Below are positions 7,849 to 15,518 of a DNA stretch of 60,344 bases, one piece after another. Origin of the DNA: an uncultured Clostridia bacterium (GTDB lineage: Bacteria; Bacillota; Clostridia; Christensenellales; Borkfalkiaceae); NCBI GenBank assembly GCA_944328445.1, contig CALVHO010000013.1:1-60344 (forward strand). Reading direction: 5' to 3'. The position numbers and the translations under genes were made by a program. The number at the start of each line of letters is the position of its first letter. Within the stretch, counting starts at the first letter, position 1. The notes beneath the pieces were generated by a model. The model searched no databases. It saw only the letters and a list, made by a program, of their open reading frames with translations, and was not told the DNA's origin.

Positions 7849-8541
7849 TCATTCCTCCCCGCACAGTTTTTTCAGCGCCGCGAACACGCCGCGCGCGCTG
7901 CACGTTTCCGCCTCGATCCAGTGCTCCGCCTCGGAGATATCCCAAAGGTAATGCGCGTCCGAATCGACGATGCGCGGCAGGGCCACGTCCGTCTCGTGCG
8001 CGCACTCGACGAGGCGGAACCCCAGGCCGTAATCGAAGGCACCCAGCACGGCGATGACGGAGTTGGCGGCCTTGTCCACATGGGCGGGCACGGCGATGCC
8101 GCCGAAGCCGTGAACGAGCCCCGCCACGCGCTCGATCGGGATGCCCGAAGAGACGATGAGCAGGTCCTCCTCCTCGCCGACGATCTCGTCGTTCTCGTTC
8201 ATGATGAGCTGGCGGCCGAAGATCTCGGGCCTGTTTTTGACGCGCAGGCGGGTCTTTTGGATGTACGCCTCCCACGCGGCGAGGTCCTCGTATTTTTCAA
8301 ACAGGCACAAAACGTGCACGTCCTCGGCGGTGGTCAGCTCCATGGCGGGCAGCACGACGAGGCCGTTTTTTTTGCCCACGGCCATCGCCGCGGGGCAGTT
8401 TTTGCCCGTGTTGTGGTCGGAAAGGGCGATGACGTTCAGCCCCTTGACGAGGGCCATGTTGACGATGTTGTTGGGCGTGCTGTCCTCGTCTCCGCAGGGG
8501 CTGAGGCACGAATGGATATGAAAATCGTAAAACAGCTTCAT
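7849..8541 (-). CDS. PHP-domain metal-dependent phosphoesterase
   Basis: A 230-residue cytoplasmic protein with the PHP N-terminal metal motif FHIHSCLSPCGDED (His8, His10), a second cluster LSDHNTGKNCPA near residue 49, a conserved Glu in PAMELTTAEDVHVL, and C-terminal VDSDAHYL. The fold is that of polymerase/histidinol-phosphatase (PHP) enzymes; this short version recurs next to DRTGG and hydrogenase-related genes in Clostridia, with unknown substrate. Histidinol phosphatase activity is possible since hisC is nearby, but hisC has its own promoter. The ATG at 8541 follows GGAGGAAGGGG. The 111-base gap upstream contains an 11 bp hairpin at 8569-8592 that may reduce read-through. Confidence 0.85.
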   Translation of the reverse strand: MKLFYDFHIHSCLSPCGDEDSTPNNIVNMALVKGLNVIALSDHNTGKNCPAAMAVGKKNGLVVLPAMELTTAEDVHVLCLFEKYEDLAAWEAYIQKTRLRVKNRPEIFGRQLIMNENDEIVGEEEDLLIVSSGIPIERVAGLVHGFGGIAVPAHVDKAANSVIAVLGAFDYGLGFRLVECAHETDVALPRIVDSDAHYLWDISEAEHWIEAETCSARGVFAALKKLCGEE

Positions 8542-8568
8542 CCCCTTCCTCCGCTGCGGCAAAAGCCC

Positions 8569-8592
8569 GCGGCGGCCCGCACGGGCCGCCGC
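8569..8592 (-). terminator. Hairpin between DRTGG and PHP genes (possible attenuator)
   Basis: GCGGCGGCCCG (8569-8579) and its complement (8582-8592) with a 2-base loop. On the minus strand it is followed by GGGCTTTTGCC, so it is a weak terminator or a processing site inside the operon. Confidence 0.4.
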
Positions 8593-8652
8593 AAAACGGC
8601 GCGCGCCGAAAAAGCCGCCGCGGCGCCCGCACGGCGCGCAATGCGCGCGCCC

Positions 8653-8982
8653 TTACACGTTGCAGATCCTTGCCACCGTTTTGCAGGCTTCAAACACGTT
8701 TTCTTTGGTGCCGAGCACCCAGATGCCGAGCGATGCCGCGCGGGCGGCAAAGGCCTCGTCCGGGGCGACGCCCTCGCAAAGGAGCACGCAGGCGCAGTCG
8801 ATGAGGGTGGCCACGGCCGCCACGTTGACGTTGTTCATGACGGTCAGCCACGCGCAGGCGTCGGTGGCGCGGGAGATGATGTTGCTCAAAAAATCGCCGC
8901 AGTAGCCGCTTTCGATGGCGCGGTCCTCCCCTTCCGAAAAGACGGTGCAGCCCGCCTCCTTCACGAATTGCGAAACGTTCAT
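8653..8982 (-). CDS. DRTGG-domain protein (second copy)
   Basis: A 109-residue single-domain protein resembling the DRTGG domain found in phosphotransacetylase and CBS/DRTGG sensor proteins: alternating beta-alpha pattern with FLSNIISRATDACAWLTVMN near residues 31-50 and IDCACVLLCEGVAPDE near 61-76. No catalytic residues are known for the domain; ligand sensing is suspected. Its ATG overlaps the stop of the hydrogenase homologue (ATGA) and follows AGGAGGGCAGGC. The paralogue at 10745-11083 opens the same operon, and the pair flanking a hydrogenase homologue suggests a shared regulatory complex. Family call is good; role is inference. Confidence 0.8.
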   Translation of the reverse strand: MNVSQFVKEAGCTVFSEGEDRAIESGYCGDFLSNIISRATDACAWLTVMNNVNVAAVATLIDCACVLLCEGVAPDEAFAARAASLGIWVLGTKENVFEACKTVARICNV

Positions 8983-10217
8983 GCCTGCCCTCCTTCCAAT
9001 TTGACGCAGTGCGGCTGCCCGCCGCTCATGACGACGTCCTCGGCGTGGCAGCGGCAGGTCGGCGCGCCGCAGGCGCCGCAGTCGATGCCGGGCAGCTTTT
9101 TGAGCAGCTCTTCCACCTGCACCAGCTTGCGCATGGCCGCAAAGCGGTCCGGATCGAGCTGGAAGGCGGTGGAAGGCTCGGGCGCCTTGTCCCACAAAAA
9201 GAAGGATTCGTCCAGCCCGTATTCCTCCATCGTCGCGGGCGGGATGCGCAGCTTGTCGCAGATCTGGCGCATCTTGTTGCGGGCGATGAAGGGGTTTTCG
9301 ACGTTGAGCACGCCGCCCACGCAGCCGCCGGGGCACATGTTCATCTCCACGAACTCCACCCCTTCGAGCTTGCCGTCGCTCATTTCGCGCAGCAGCCCCA
9401 AAACGTTGCGGGTGCCCGAGCAATGTATGTAGTTGCCGAGGCCGAGGGAGTTGCTCTCCCCGCCCGAGGAGCCCCAGCCGATGCCCGAATAGCCGCATTT
9501 GCACAGCTTGCGCGGGTTTTGGATCTTGTTCATCTTTTCGACGAGGCGGAAATAGATGTCGCTCTGCGAGAGCACGCCCGAGATGTATTTTTCGTTGGAG
9601 ACCTCCTCGCGGTGCAGCGAATACACCTTGGCGGGACAGGGCGAGATGAAAAAGATGCCGATGTCGTCGGCGGGGATGCCCCGCGCCACGGCCTGTTTTT
9701 TGGCCAGTTTGGCCGCGATCTTGGCGGGGGCGTAGACGGGCAAGAGGTGATCGGCGAGCTCCTGGAAGCGGAGCATGATCAGCTCGGCCACCGCGGGGCA
9801 GGCGGTGCTGATGACGGGCCGCGGCAGGGTGTTCTTCTGCATGAGCCTGCGCGTGCAGTCGGTCACGAGCTCGGCCGCCAGGCCCACTTCAAACACCTCG
9901 TCGAACCCCAGCGCCAGCAGCCCTTCGAGCACGTAGTTGGGATCGTCGAGGTTGTTGAACTGCCCGAACAGCGAAGGCGAAGGCAGGGCGATCTTGTACT
10001 TGTAGCTCGAAACGAGGTCGAAGCTGTCGTACACGGGCCGCTTGGCGCCGCCCTTGCAGCTGCGCACGCATTCGCCGCAGTTGATGCACTTGTCGTATAA
10101 AATCTTCGCTTTGCCGTTTTCGATGCGGATGGCCTCGGTCGGGCACCTGCGCATGCAGGTGATGCAGCCGATGCACTTTTCGCTGTCCAAAACGACGGTT
10201 TTGAGCGTCACTTCCAT
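8979..10217 (-). CDS. Sensory-type [FeFe]-hydrogenase homologue (HydS-like, no PAS domain)
   Basis: A 412-residue cytoplasmic iron-sulfur protein. Residues 15-54 hold two 4Fe-4S motifs (CIGCITCMRRCP, CINCGECVRSC). The H-cluster domain keeps all four cluster cysteines: Cys140 in STACPAV, Cys194 in SPCPAKV, Cys295 and Cys299 in NMCPGGCVGG. The cysteine that shuttles protons in catalytic [FeFe]-hydrogenases (first Cys of TSCCP) is Ala139 here, as described for putatively sensory enzymes. A C-terminal CGACGAPTCRC motif (Cys380, 383, 388 and probably 404) adds another 4Fe-4S site in place of the PAS domain of known HydS. It is encoded with GHKL and DRTGG genes, which supports a hydrogen or redox sensing role rather than bulk catalysis. 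The ATG at 10217 follows AAAAGGGGA. Confidence 0.85.
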   Translation of the reverse strand: MEVTLKTVVLDSEKCIGCITCMRRCPTEAIRIENGKAKILYDKCINCGECVRSCKGGAKRPVYDSFDLVSSYKYKIALPSPSLFGQFNNLDDPNYVLEGLLALGFDEVFEVGLAAELVTDCTRRLMQKNTLPRPVISTACPAVAELIMLRFQELADHLLPVYAPAKIAAKLAKKQAVARGIPADDIGIFFISPCPAKVYSLHREEVSNEKYISGVLSQSDIYFRLVEKMNKIQNPRKLCKCGYSGIGWGSSGGESNSLGLGNYIHCSGTRNVLGLLREMSDGKLEGVEFVEMNMCPGGCVGGVLNVENPFIARNKMRQICDKLRIPPATMEEYGLDESFFLWDKAPEPSTAFQLDPDRFAAMRKLVQVEELLKKLPGIDCGACGAPTCRCHAEDVVMSGGQPHCVKLEGGQA

Positions 10218-10319
10218 TCCCCTTTTCCTCTTTTTCCCCGCCACGGCGGCGTGAACGCGCCCGCGGGCCCGCCGCCTTTTGCGTGAACGCGCTCCGCGGG
10301 GCACCCCGCAGGGCGCGCG

Positions 10320-10742
10320 TTAAAAATTGACGCGCAGGTAGACCGTGGTGCCCACGCCCACAGCCGTTTCGATGGTCATTTCGTCGCTGTATTTTTTCAT
10401 GTTCGGCAGCCCCATCCCCGCCCCGAAGCCGAGGCTGCGGATGTTTTCGGTCGCCGTCGAATACCCCGCCTTCATGGCAAGGTCTACGTCGGCGATGCCG
10501 GGGCCGCTGTCTTTGAGGTAGATGCCGATGTGGTCGGGATAGATCTCGGCCAGGGCCTTGCCGCCGTGGGCGTGGATGACCATGTTGATCTCCCCTTCGT
10601 ACATGGCGATGGCGACTTTGCGCACGAACTCGGGGGAGACGCCGAGCTGCTTCAAGGTGCGCTTGACGCTCTCGCTGGCGTTGCCCGCCGAGGCAAAGTT
10701 TTCCCCGTCCACGTCGTATTCGAGGCGGATGCAGTCCTCCAT
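10320..10742 (-). CDS. GHKL anti-sigma-factor-like ATPase
   Basis: A 140-residue histidine-kinase-like ATPase domain of the RsbW/SpoIIAB type: N-box AMYEGEINMVIHAHGG near residue 46, G1 KDSGPGIADVD near 80, and G2 GFGAGMGLPNMKKYSD near 105. Known members phosphorylate anti-anti-sigma factors or bind sigma factors, but here the neighbours are a DRTGG protein (ending 2 bases upstream) and the HydS-like protein downstream, so it is a candidate output ATPase for that sensor. No membrane or sensor domain is present. The ATG at 10742 has only a weak G-rich ribosome site, suggesting coupling to the upstream gene. Confidence 0.85.
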   Translation of the reverse strand: MEDCIRLEYDVDGENFASAGNASESVKRTLKQLGVSPEFVRKVAIAMYEGEINMVIHAHGGKALAEIYPDHIGIYLKDSGPGIADVDLAMKAGYSTATENIRSLGFGAGMGLPNMKKYSDEMTIETAVGVGTTVYLRVNF

Positions 10743-10744
10743 GT

Positions 10745-11083
10745 TCAGCCCCCCAGCCCGTTGGTGTAGAGGATGCCGCAGGCGACGAACAGCCTCTTTT
10801 CGGTGGAAAGGAGGACGATCCCCTTCGCGTCCGCGAGGTCGATGACGGGCTGTTCGGGCCGCTTGCCGCGCACGAACACGATGCAGAGCATATCCATCAT
10901 CTCCGCCGTGCGCACCACCTGCGGGTTCAAAAGCCCCGTCAAGAGCACGGACTGGTCCTTGACGTAGGCGAGCACGTCGCTCATCATGTCCGAACCGCAG
11001 GCGGTGTGGATCTCGGTGTCGAGCCGGTCCGCCCCGCAGAGGATCTCCGCATCCAACAACCTGACAACGTCTTTGATGGTCAT
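10745..11083 (-). CDS. DRTGG-domain protein (first copy)
   Basis: A 112-residue single-domain protein; MTIKDVVRLLDAEILCG begins like an HTH/CBS-linker helix and is followed by the DRTGG-like core with SDMMSDVLAYVKDQSVLLTG near residues 32-51 and a beta-strand LCIVFVRGKRPEQPVID. It resembles the regulatory domain of some phosphotransacetylases and CBS-containing pyrophosphatases; a nucleotide or small-metabolite ligand is plausible but unproven. It is the first gene of the six-gene operon; start ATG at 11083 with GGAGA upstream, promoter at 11141-11169. Confidence 0.8.
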   Translation of the reverse strand: MTIKDVVRLLDAEILCGADRLDTEIHTACGSDMMSDVLAYVKDQSVLLTGLLNPQVVRTAEMMDMLCIVFVRGKRPEQPVIDLADAKGIVLLSTEKRLFVACGILYTNGLGG

Positions 11084-11140
11084 ATACGCTCTCCGCAACC
11101 AATGGTTTCGGCCCCGCCGCAAGGCCGCGGCCGTACTTTC

Positions 11141-11169
11141 ATCATACCACATACGGCGCGCTTTTTCAA
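11141..11169 (-). promoter_or_regulatory. Sigma-A promoter of the DRTGG/HydS-like operon
   Basis: Minus-strand TTGAAA (11164-11169), a 17 bp spacer and TATGAT (11141-11146), about 50 bases ahead of the first gene. Its -35 box is identical to that of the hydrogenase operon promoter at 1714-1742. Confidence 0.8.
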
Positions 11170-11279
11170 CCCATTCCGCAGATTTTTTTCAAAACATGAA
11201 CGGTTTTGGCATTTTCCGCCGTGAACGGGCCCGCCGCCCTCCCTTCGCCCGCGCGGCAGCCGCCGAAAGCGCATGCAAA

Positions 11280-11312
11280 GGCCCGCCCGCGCCGATACGG
11301 CGCGGGCGGGCC
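11280..11312 (-). terminator. Strong hairpin downstream of the efflux permease gene
   Basis: GGCCCGCCCGCGCCG (11280-11294) and its exact complement (11298-11312) with an ATA loop. On the minus strand it is followed by TTTGC, so it is a terminator with a poor U-tract. The rest of the 315-base gap 11084-11398 shows only the operon promoter. Confidence 0.5.
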
Positions 11313-11398
11313 GAAGTTGCCGCTACGAAAAGGGTGCGGGGTGCGCGGCATGCGGCGCCGTGCACGGGATGCGGGGTGCGCGGGAGCGGAGCGCGGGT

Positions 11399-12262
11399 TC
11401 AGGCGATCAGCCGCACGATGCCCGCCACGGCGTAGCCCGCGGCCGCGCCGATCGCGAACATCGCCGCCAGCAGCAGGAGGTTGCGCCGCCACGCCCGCAC
11501 GTTTTTGAAGAGGATGACAAAGCCAAGCCCCGCGTTGGCGCACAGCCCCGCCGTGCAGGCGCCGAAGGTGATGAAGCCGCCGATGTAGGCCTGGGTGATG
11601 AGCACGCTGGCCGCGCAGTTGGGGATGAGCCCCACCGCCGCCGCGATGAGGGGCTGGAACCATTCCCCGCCCCGCAAAAAGCGGGTGACAGCGTCCGATG
11701 CGTAGTGCATGGCGATGCCGAAAGCGACGTTCACGGCCAGCAAATAGGCGAACACTTCCAGAGAGTGCAAAAGCGGGTGCACGAGGTATTGGCGCACGGG
11801 CTTGTCGTGCTCGTGGTCGTGCCCGCAGGGGGAGCCGTGCACCTCCTCGCCCTCGGCGGGTTCGCTGAGCACTTCGCGGCGGAACAGGGCGTTCGCGAGG
11901 TACCCCACGCCGACGGCCACCGCAAACTTGACGACGATCAGCGGCGCCACCGCCGCGGCGGCCGCGCCCGAGGAGAGCAGGAGGATGAAGGCCTCGTCCG
12001 ACGTGGCCAAAAAGACGGCCAGCACGGTGCCCGTGCGGATGAACTTTTTGTCGTACAGCTTGGCGGCCATGACCGAAAACCCGCACTGCGGGATCAGCCC
12101 CACCGACGCCCCCAGCAGCGGCGCCAGCCTGCCGCGCAGCAGGTTTTTGTTGCGCGAGACGTTGGTGCGGTGCTCCAAAAATTCGATGAGCACGTACATC
12201 AAAAATAAAAACGGAAAAACTTTTAAGCTGTCGAGCAGCGCGTCCGACAAAACTTCGCCCAT
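11399..12262 (-). CDS. ArsP_2-type putative heavy-metal/arsenic efflux permease
   Basis: A 287-residue membrane protein with about eight to ten hydrophobic segments arranged as two homologous halves. Each half carries the family hallmark: GLIPQCGFSV near residue 54 and GLIPNCAASVL near 215. Between them is a hydrophilic loop with a metal-binding look, SPCGHDHEHDK near residue 146. Members of this family are predicted exporters of arsenic compounds or manganese-like cations; the substrate is not known here. The ATG at 12262 opens with MGEVLSDALLDSLK; the ORF could extend upstream but would then run through the terminator at 12321-12346. It is probably transcribed alone. Confidence 0.82.
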   Translation of the reverse strand: MGEVLSDALLDSLKVFPFLFLMYVLIEFLEHRTNVSRNKNLLRGRLAPLLGASVGLIPQCGFSVMAAKLYDKKFIRTGTVLAVFLATSDEAFILLLSSGAAAAAVAPLIVVKFAVAVGVGYLANALFRREVLSEPAEGEEVHGSPCGHDHEHDKPVRQYLVHPLLHSLEVFAYLLAVNVAFGIAMHYASDAVTRFLRGGEWFQPLIAAAVGLIPNCAASVLITQAYIGGFITFGACTAGLCANAGLGFVILFKNVRAWRRNLLLLAAMFAIGAAAGYAVAGIVRLIA

Positions 12263-12320
12263 GGTTCTCTCCCTGCCCCGGCCCCTTGCGCGGCGCGCCC
12301 GCCGCGCGCGGCATAGGGCC

Positions 12321-12346
12321 AAAAAACGCCCCGGAGGGCGTTTTTT
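12321..12346. terminator. Bidirectional rho-independent terminator
   Basis: AAAAAACGCCC ... GGGCGTTTTTT forms a short stem with A and T runs on both sides. On the minus strand it terminates the surface-protein gene ending at 12398, before the efflux permease. Confidence 0.85.
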
Positions 12347-12397
12347 CGGTTTGTGTCTGTCTTCTTTTATGGCGGGCAAACGCCGTGCGGCGGCCCG

Positions 12398-14662
12398 TTA
12401 TTTGCGTTTGGCGCGCTTTTCTTTGAGGGTCTCGCCCACGCCTTCCGCACTGCCTTCCGCAGCGCCGTCCGTGCCCGCGGCCGCGTCCGCGGCGGGGGCC
12501 TTCTTCTTGGGCTTGATCAGCAGCAGCACCACGATGGCGATGAGGCAGGCCGCGCCCACGGCCAGGAAGATGACCGAGAGCAGGTTGTTTTCCAGCCACT
12601 GCGGGATGCCGGGCACCACGTCGGCATCGGACGCGATGCTGACGATCTGGCTGTTTTCGGCCATGTAGCCGCCGTCCAAGACCTGTCTGCGCAGCTTGTA
12701 AAAGCCGATGGACTGGGGCACGAAGGAGCGCGAGGACGGGTTCCATTCGTACACGTTGTCCCCTTCGTCCTCGCCGAGCTCTTCGTCGTACGCGGCGACG
12801 GCGCGCCAGTACCCGACGGCGTTCGCGTCGGCCTCGGCGGCCTCGGCGCTCGCGGCGATGCGGCCCTCCGCGTCGGCCGCGCGCACTTCGGAGAGGGTCA
12901 TGGCGGCGTGCTCGGCCTTCAAGGTGAGCGCGTACAGCGTATCCTGGTGGCGGTACCCGCTCAGCGCGGTCACGGTAAAGTCGTCAAAGGTATAGGAGAC
13001 GTCGACATAGCCGATGTCCGGCTCGGCCTCGGGCTGCTCGATGACGGGCCCGTTGTACACGACGGAGAAGGTGAACGTCTTCAAATTGGCGACGTCCCAC
13101 ACGTTTTCGGAGGTGATCTCCACCGCCTCGAACGAGCCGTCGTTCTTTTCGATGTAGCCCGTCATGGCGCGGCCCGCGGCGTTGGTGGGGACCACGCGGA
13201 AGCTGTACGTGCCTTCGCCCGTCAGCTCGATGCGCAGCTCGTCGTAATCGTAGGTGTTGGAAGAGGTGTCCCTCTTGGTGCGGTAGTAGACGGTGAACTC
13301 CATGTCCGTATAGCCGCACGTCTCGTCGCCGATGTAGCTTTTCAGCGAAGGGATGTAATAGTAGGCGCCCGAACCGACGGGGATGGGCTCGCCGTCCTCG
13401 TCGAGGACGGCAGCACCGACGGCCTTTTGGTAGGCCTCGGTGGCGACCTCATCCTCTTGCACGGTGACGGTGCCGCTCTCGTTCACGTCAAAGAAGGCCG
13501 TGACGGGGCGGGCCTGCGTCTCTTCGGGGCGGACGACGGGGATGCCGAAGGTACCCGCCGCGTAATCGCCGTACCATTCGAGCAGCGTGCTCGAAGAGTT
13601 GGCGTTGCCGTCGGAGAGTTTGACGGCGACGCTGACCGTCATGTTTTCGGGGGTGGCCCCTTCCTTCTCGAAATCGCTGTCGAAGAAATATTTGTCGCTC
13701 TTCCACTCGGTGTATACGTCGTCAGTGACGACGGCGCCGTTTTCGTCAAACGAGGGCGCGGCTTCGGGGTTGGCGCGGTAGTATTCGGTGGAAGTGACCG
13801 CGCTCGAACACACGTCGACGGAGGTCATCTCGAAATCGAACTTGGAGCCGAGCACGAACTGCTTGACCTCGCTGTCGATGACGAGCACGGGCGGGGTGTC
13901 GTCGGTGATCTGCCCGTCATCGTTGAGGGCGAAGCTCTGCCCGTTCATGCTCTGCAACGTGAACTCGACGGGCGCCTCGGTATCGGCCGTGAACGCGAGC
14001 GGCGTGACGGGCGTGGACGAGGACGAAGAGGCGTATTTTGCGAAATTTTTGCCGATGTTGGTGAACAAGGCCTCCGTTCCCGCGGTGTTGAGCGAAGTAT
14101 CGCCCGCCGTGAAGGAGACGGTGAAGGAGCCGCTGCCCTCTTCCCCTGCCTTTTCGCCGAGGGAGACGGTGAAGGAGCCGATGTTCGCCTGCGGGATGAA
14201 GGCGGCCTTTTCGGTGCCGTTGACGGCGGCGTCGAGCCCGCCCTCCGCGGGGGTGAATACGATCTCGTTGACCGTTTTGCCCGCCTTGCTCATGCTCAGC
14301 TGGGTGGTCTCCATCGTCATCGTGAAGGAAGTGAAGCCCGTGCCCGCAAAGCCGAGGGTGAGTTCAAAGTACTGCGCCTTGCCCGCGAAGGCCCCCTCCC
14401 CTTCCTCCTCGGCCGCGAACCATTTGAGGGCGAGATTGCGGCGGTAGGAGACGGCGTCCTCGCCTTCGGCGTCGCCGAGGGAGTAGGTGAGCACGTCCTT
14501 CCCCGAAACGGCGGTCGCGCCGCCCGAGGTGGAAAAGACGCCCGTCGAAGAGACGGTGCCCGTTGCCCCCGCGAACACGAAGGAGACGCACATGGCCGCC
14601 ATCAGCACGAAAAAGGCGACGGCCAGCGCCAGGATAGCTGTTTTACGAAGTTTTCTTTCCAT
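12398..14662 (-). CDS. Large secreted, membrane-anchored surface protein of unknown function
   Basis: A 754-residue protein with a Sec signal (basic MERKLRKT, then hydrophobic core to about residue 31), a long extracellular region rich in Asp, Glu, Thr and Ser, and a C-terminal transmembrane helix (about residues 690-715) followed by a 40-residue charged cytoplasmic tail ending KEKRAKRK. The exterior looks like several beta-sandwich modules (for example TPPVLVIDSEV and VTAFFDVNESG), as in Ig-like or adhesin proteins, but no named domain is certain. The topology is extracytoplasmic with a retained anchor, unlike the Gly-Cys C-termini at 36-44 kb. Promoter at 14727-14755, terminator at 12321-12346, so monocistronic. 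Function not recognised. Confidence 0.75.
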   Translation of the reverse strand: MERKLRKTAILALAVAFFVLMAAMCVSFVFAGATGTVSSTGVFSTSGGATAVSGKDVLTYSLGDAEGEDAVSYRRNLALKWFAAEEEGEGAFAGKAQYFELTLGFAGTGFTSFTMTMETTQLSMSKAGKTVNEIVFTPAEGGLDAAVNGTEKAAFIPQANIGSFTVSLGEKAGEEGSGSFTVSFTAGDTSLNTAGTEALFTNIGKNFAKYASSSSSTPVTPLAFTADTEAPVEFTLQSMNGQSFALNDDGQITDDTPPVLVIDSEVKQFVLGSKFDFEMTSVDVCSSAVTSTEYYRANPEAAPSFDENGAVVTDDVYTEWKSDKYFFDSDFEKEGATPENMTVSVAVKLSDGNANSSSTLLEWYGDYAAGTFGIPVVRPEETQARPVTAFFDVNESGTVTVQEDEVATEAYQKAVGAAVLDEDGEPIPVGSGAYYYIPSLKSYIGDETCGYTDMEFTVYYRTKRDTSSNTYDYDELRIELTGEGTYSFRVVPTNAAGRAMTGYIEKNDGSFEAVEITSENVWDVANLKTFTFSVVYNGPVIEQPEAEPDIGYVDVSYTFDDFTVTALSGYRHQDTLYALTLKAEHAAMTLSEVRAADAEGRIAASAEAAEADANAVGYWRAVAAYDEELGEDEGDNVYEWNPSSRSFVPQSIGFYKLRRQVLDGGYMAENSQIVSIASDADVVPGIPQWLENNLLSVIFLAVGAACLIAIVVLLLIKPKKKAPAADAAAGTDGAAEGSAEGVGETLKEKRAKRK

Positions 14663-14726
14663 TGCGGATACTCCATGTTGCAGCGCGGCGGTGCGAAACG
14701 CCGCACGGCTGCAAGTGTACCTGTCT

Positions 14727-14755
14727 ATTTTAATCGATACGCGCGCGGTTGTCAA
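14727..14755 (-). promoter_or_regulatory. Sigma-A promoter of the surface-protein gene
   Basis: Minus-strand TTGACA (14750-14755), a 17 bp spacer and TAAAAT (14727-14732): the closest match to consensus in the window. The leader is about 60 bases. Confidence 0.85.
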
Positions 14756-14819
14756 ACGCTTTTGTTTTGCCGCGGGCACTTTTTTGCCTTTTCACGCCCT
14801 TTTCGCGCGGCGTGCACGT

Positions 14820-15518
14820 TCAGCGGAAAAAATTCTGCGAACAGTCGAAGGCCTTCCATGGCGCGCCGTCCTCGGGCGGCTCGGCCAGAAAGCGCAGCCG
14901 CTCGCGGGTGACGGGGTGGGTGAAGGCGAGCGAATACGCCCACAGCGCCAGCTTCCCCTTTTTGGCCGTTTCGCCGCCGTAGCGCATGTCCCCGTACACG
15001 GGGTGGCCGATGCCCGCCATCTGCACGCGGATCTGGTGGGTGCGGCCCGTGTGCAGGCGCACCTCGGCCAGGGCCAGCCCGCCCGCTTCCTGCTCGATGC
15101 GGTATTCGAGGGAGGCCATCTTCGCCCCGTCGGTGGTGGGCGGGCAGATGTAGACCATGTTGTTCACGGGGTTCTTTTTGAGGTAGTTGACGAGGGTGGC
15201 GCGCTTTTGCTCGGGCGCGCCCACCAGCACGGCGAGGTAGCGCTTTTCAAAGTCGCCGCCGCGCATCTGCGCGGCCAGGCGGGAGGCCGCCTTGCTCGTT
15301 TTGGCAAAGACCATCACCCCGCCCGTCGGGCGGTCGAGGCGGTGGATGAGCCCCAGGTAGACGTTGCCGGGCTTTTGGTACTTTTCGGCCAGGAAACGCT
15401 TGATCGCGTCGAACATGTTGTCGTCTCCGCTCTCGTCGGGGCAGGAAGCCAGCCCCTGCGGTTTGAGCACGACGATGATGTGGTTGTCTTCATGCAATAC
15501 GGTCAGTTCATCGTTCAT
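14820..15518 (-). CDS. RluA-family pseudouridine synthase
   Basis: A 232-residue enzyme that isomerises uridine to pseudouridine in rRNA or tRNA. The catalytic motif HRLDRPTGGVMVFAKTS contains Asp62, and the RTHQIRVQMAGIGHPVYGD block near residue 175 is typical. It lacks an N-terminal S4 domain, so it is the short RluA-like form; the target position cannot be told. The ATG at 15518 overlaps the upstream methyltransferase gene by 11 bases and has GGAGGG 10 bases upstream, so the two RNA-modifying enzymes are translated from one message that probably begins at ileS. Confidence 0.92.
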   Translation of the reverse strand: MNDELTVLHEDNHIIVVLKPQGLASCPDESGDDNMFDAIKRFLAEKYQKPGNVYLGLIHRLDRPTGGVMVFAKTSKAASRLAAQMRGGDFEKRYLAVLVGAPEQKRATLVNYLKKNPVNNMVYICPPTTDGAKMASLEYRIEQEAGGLALAEVRLHTGRTHQIRVQMAGIGHPVYGDMRYGGETAKKGKLALWAYSLAFTHPVTRERLRFLAEPPEDGAPWKAFDCSQNFFR

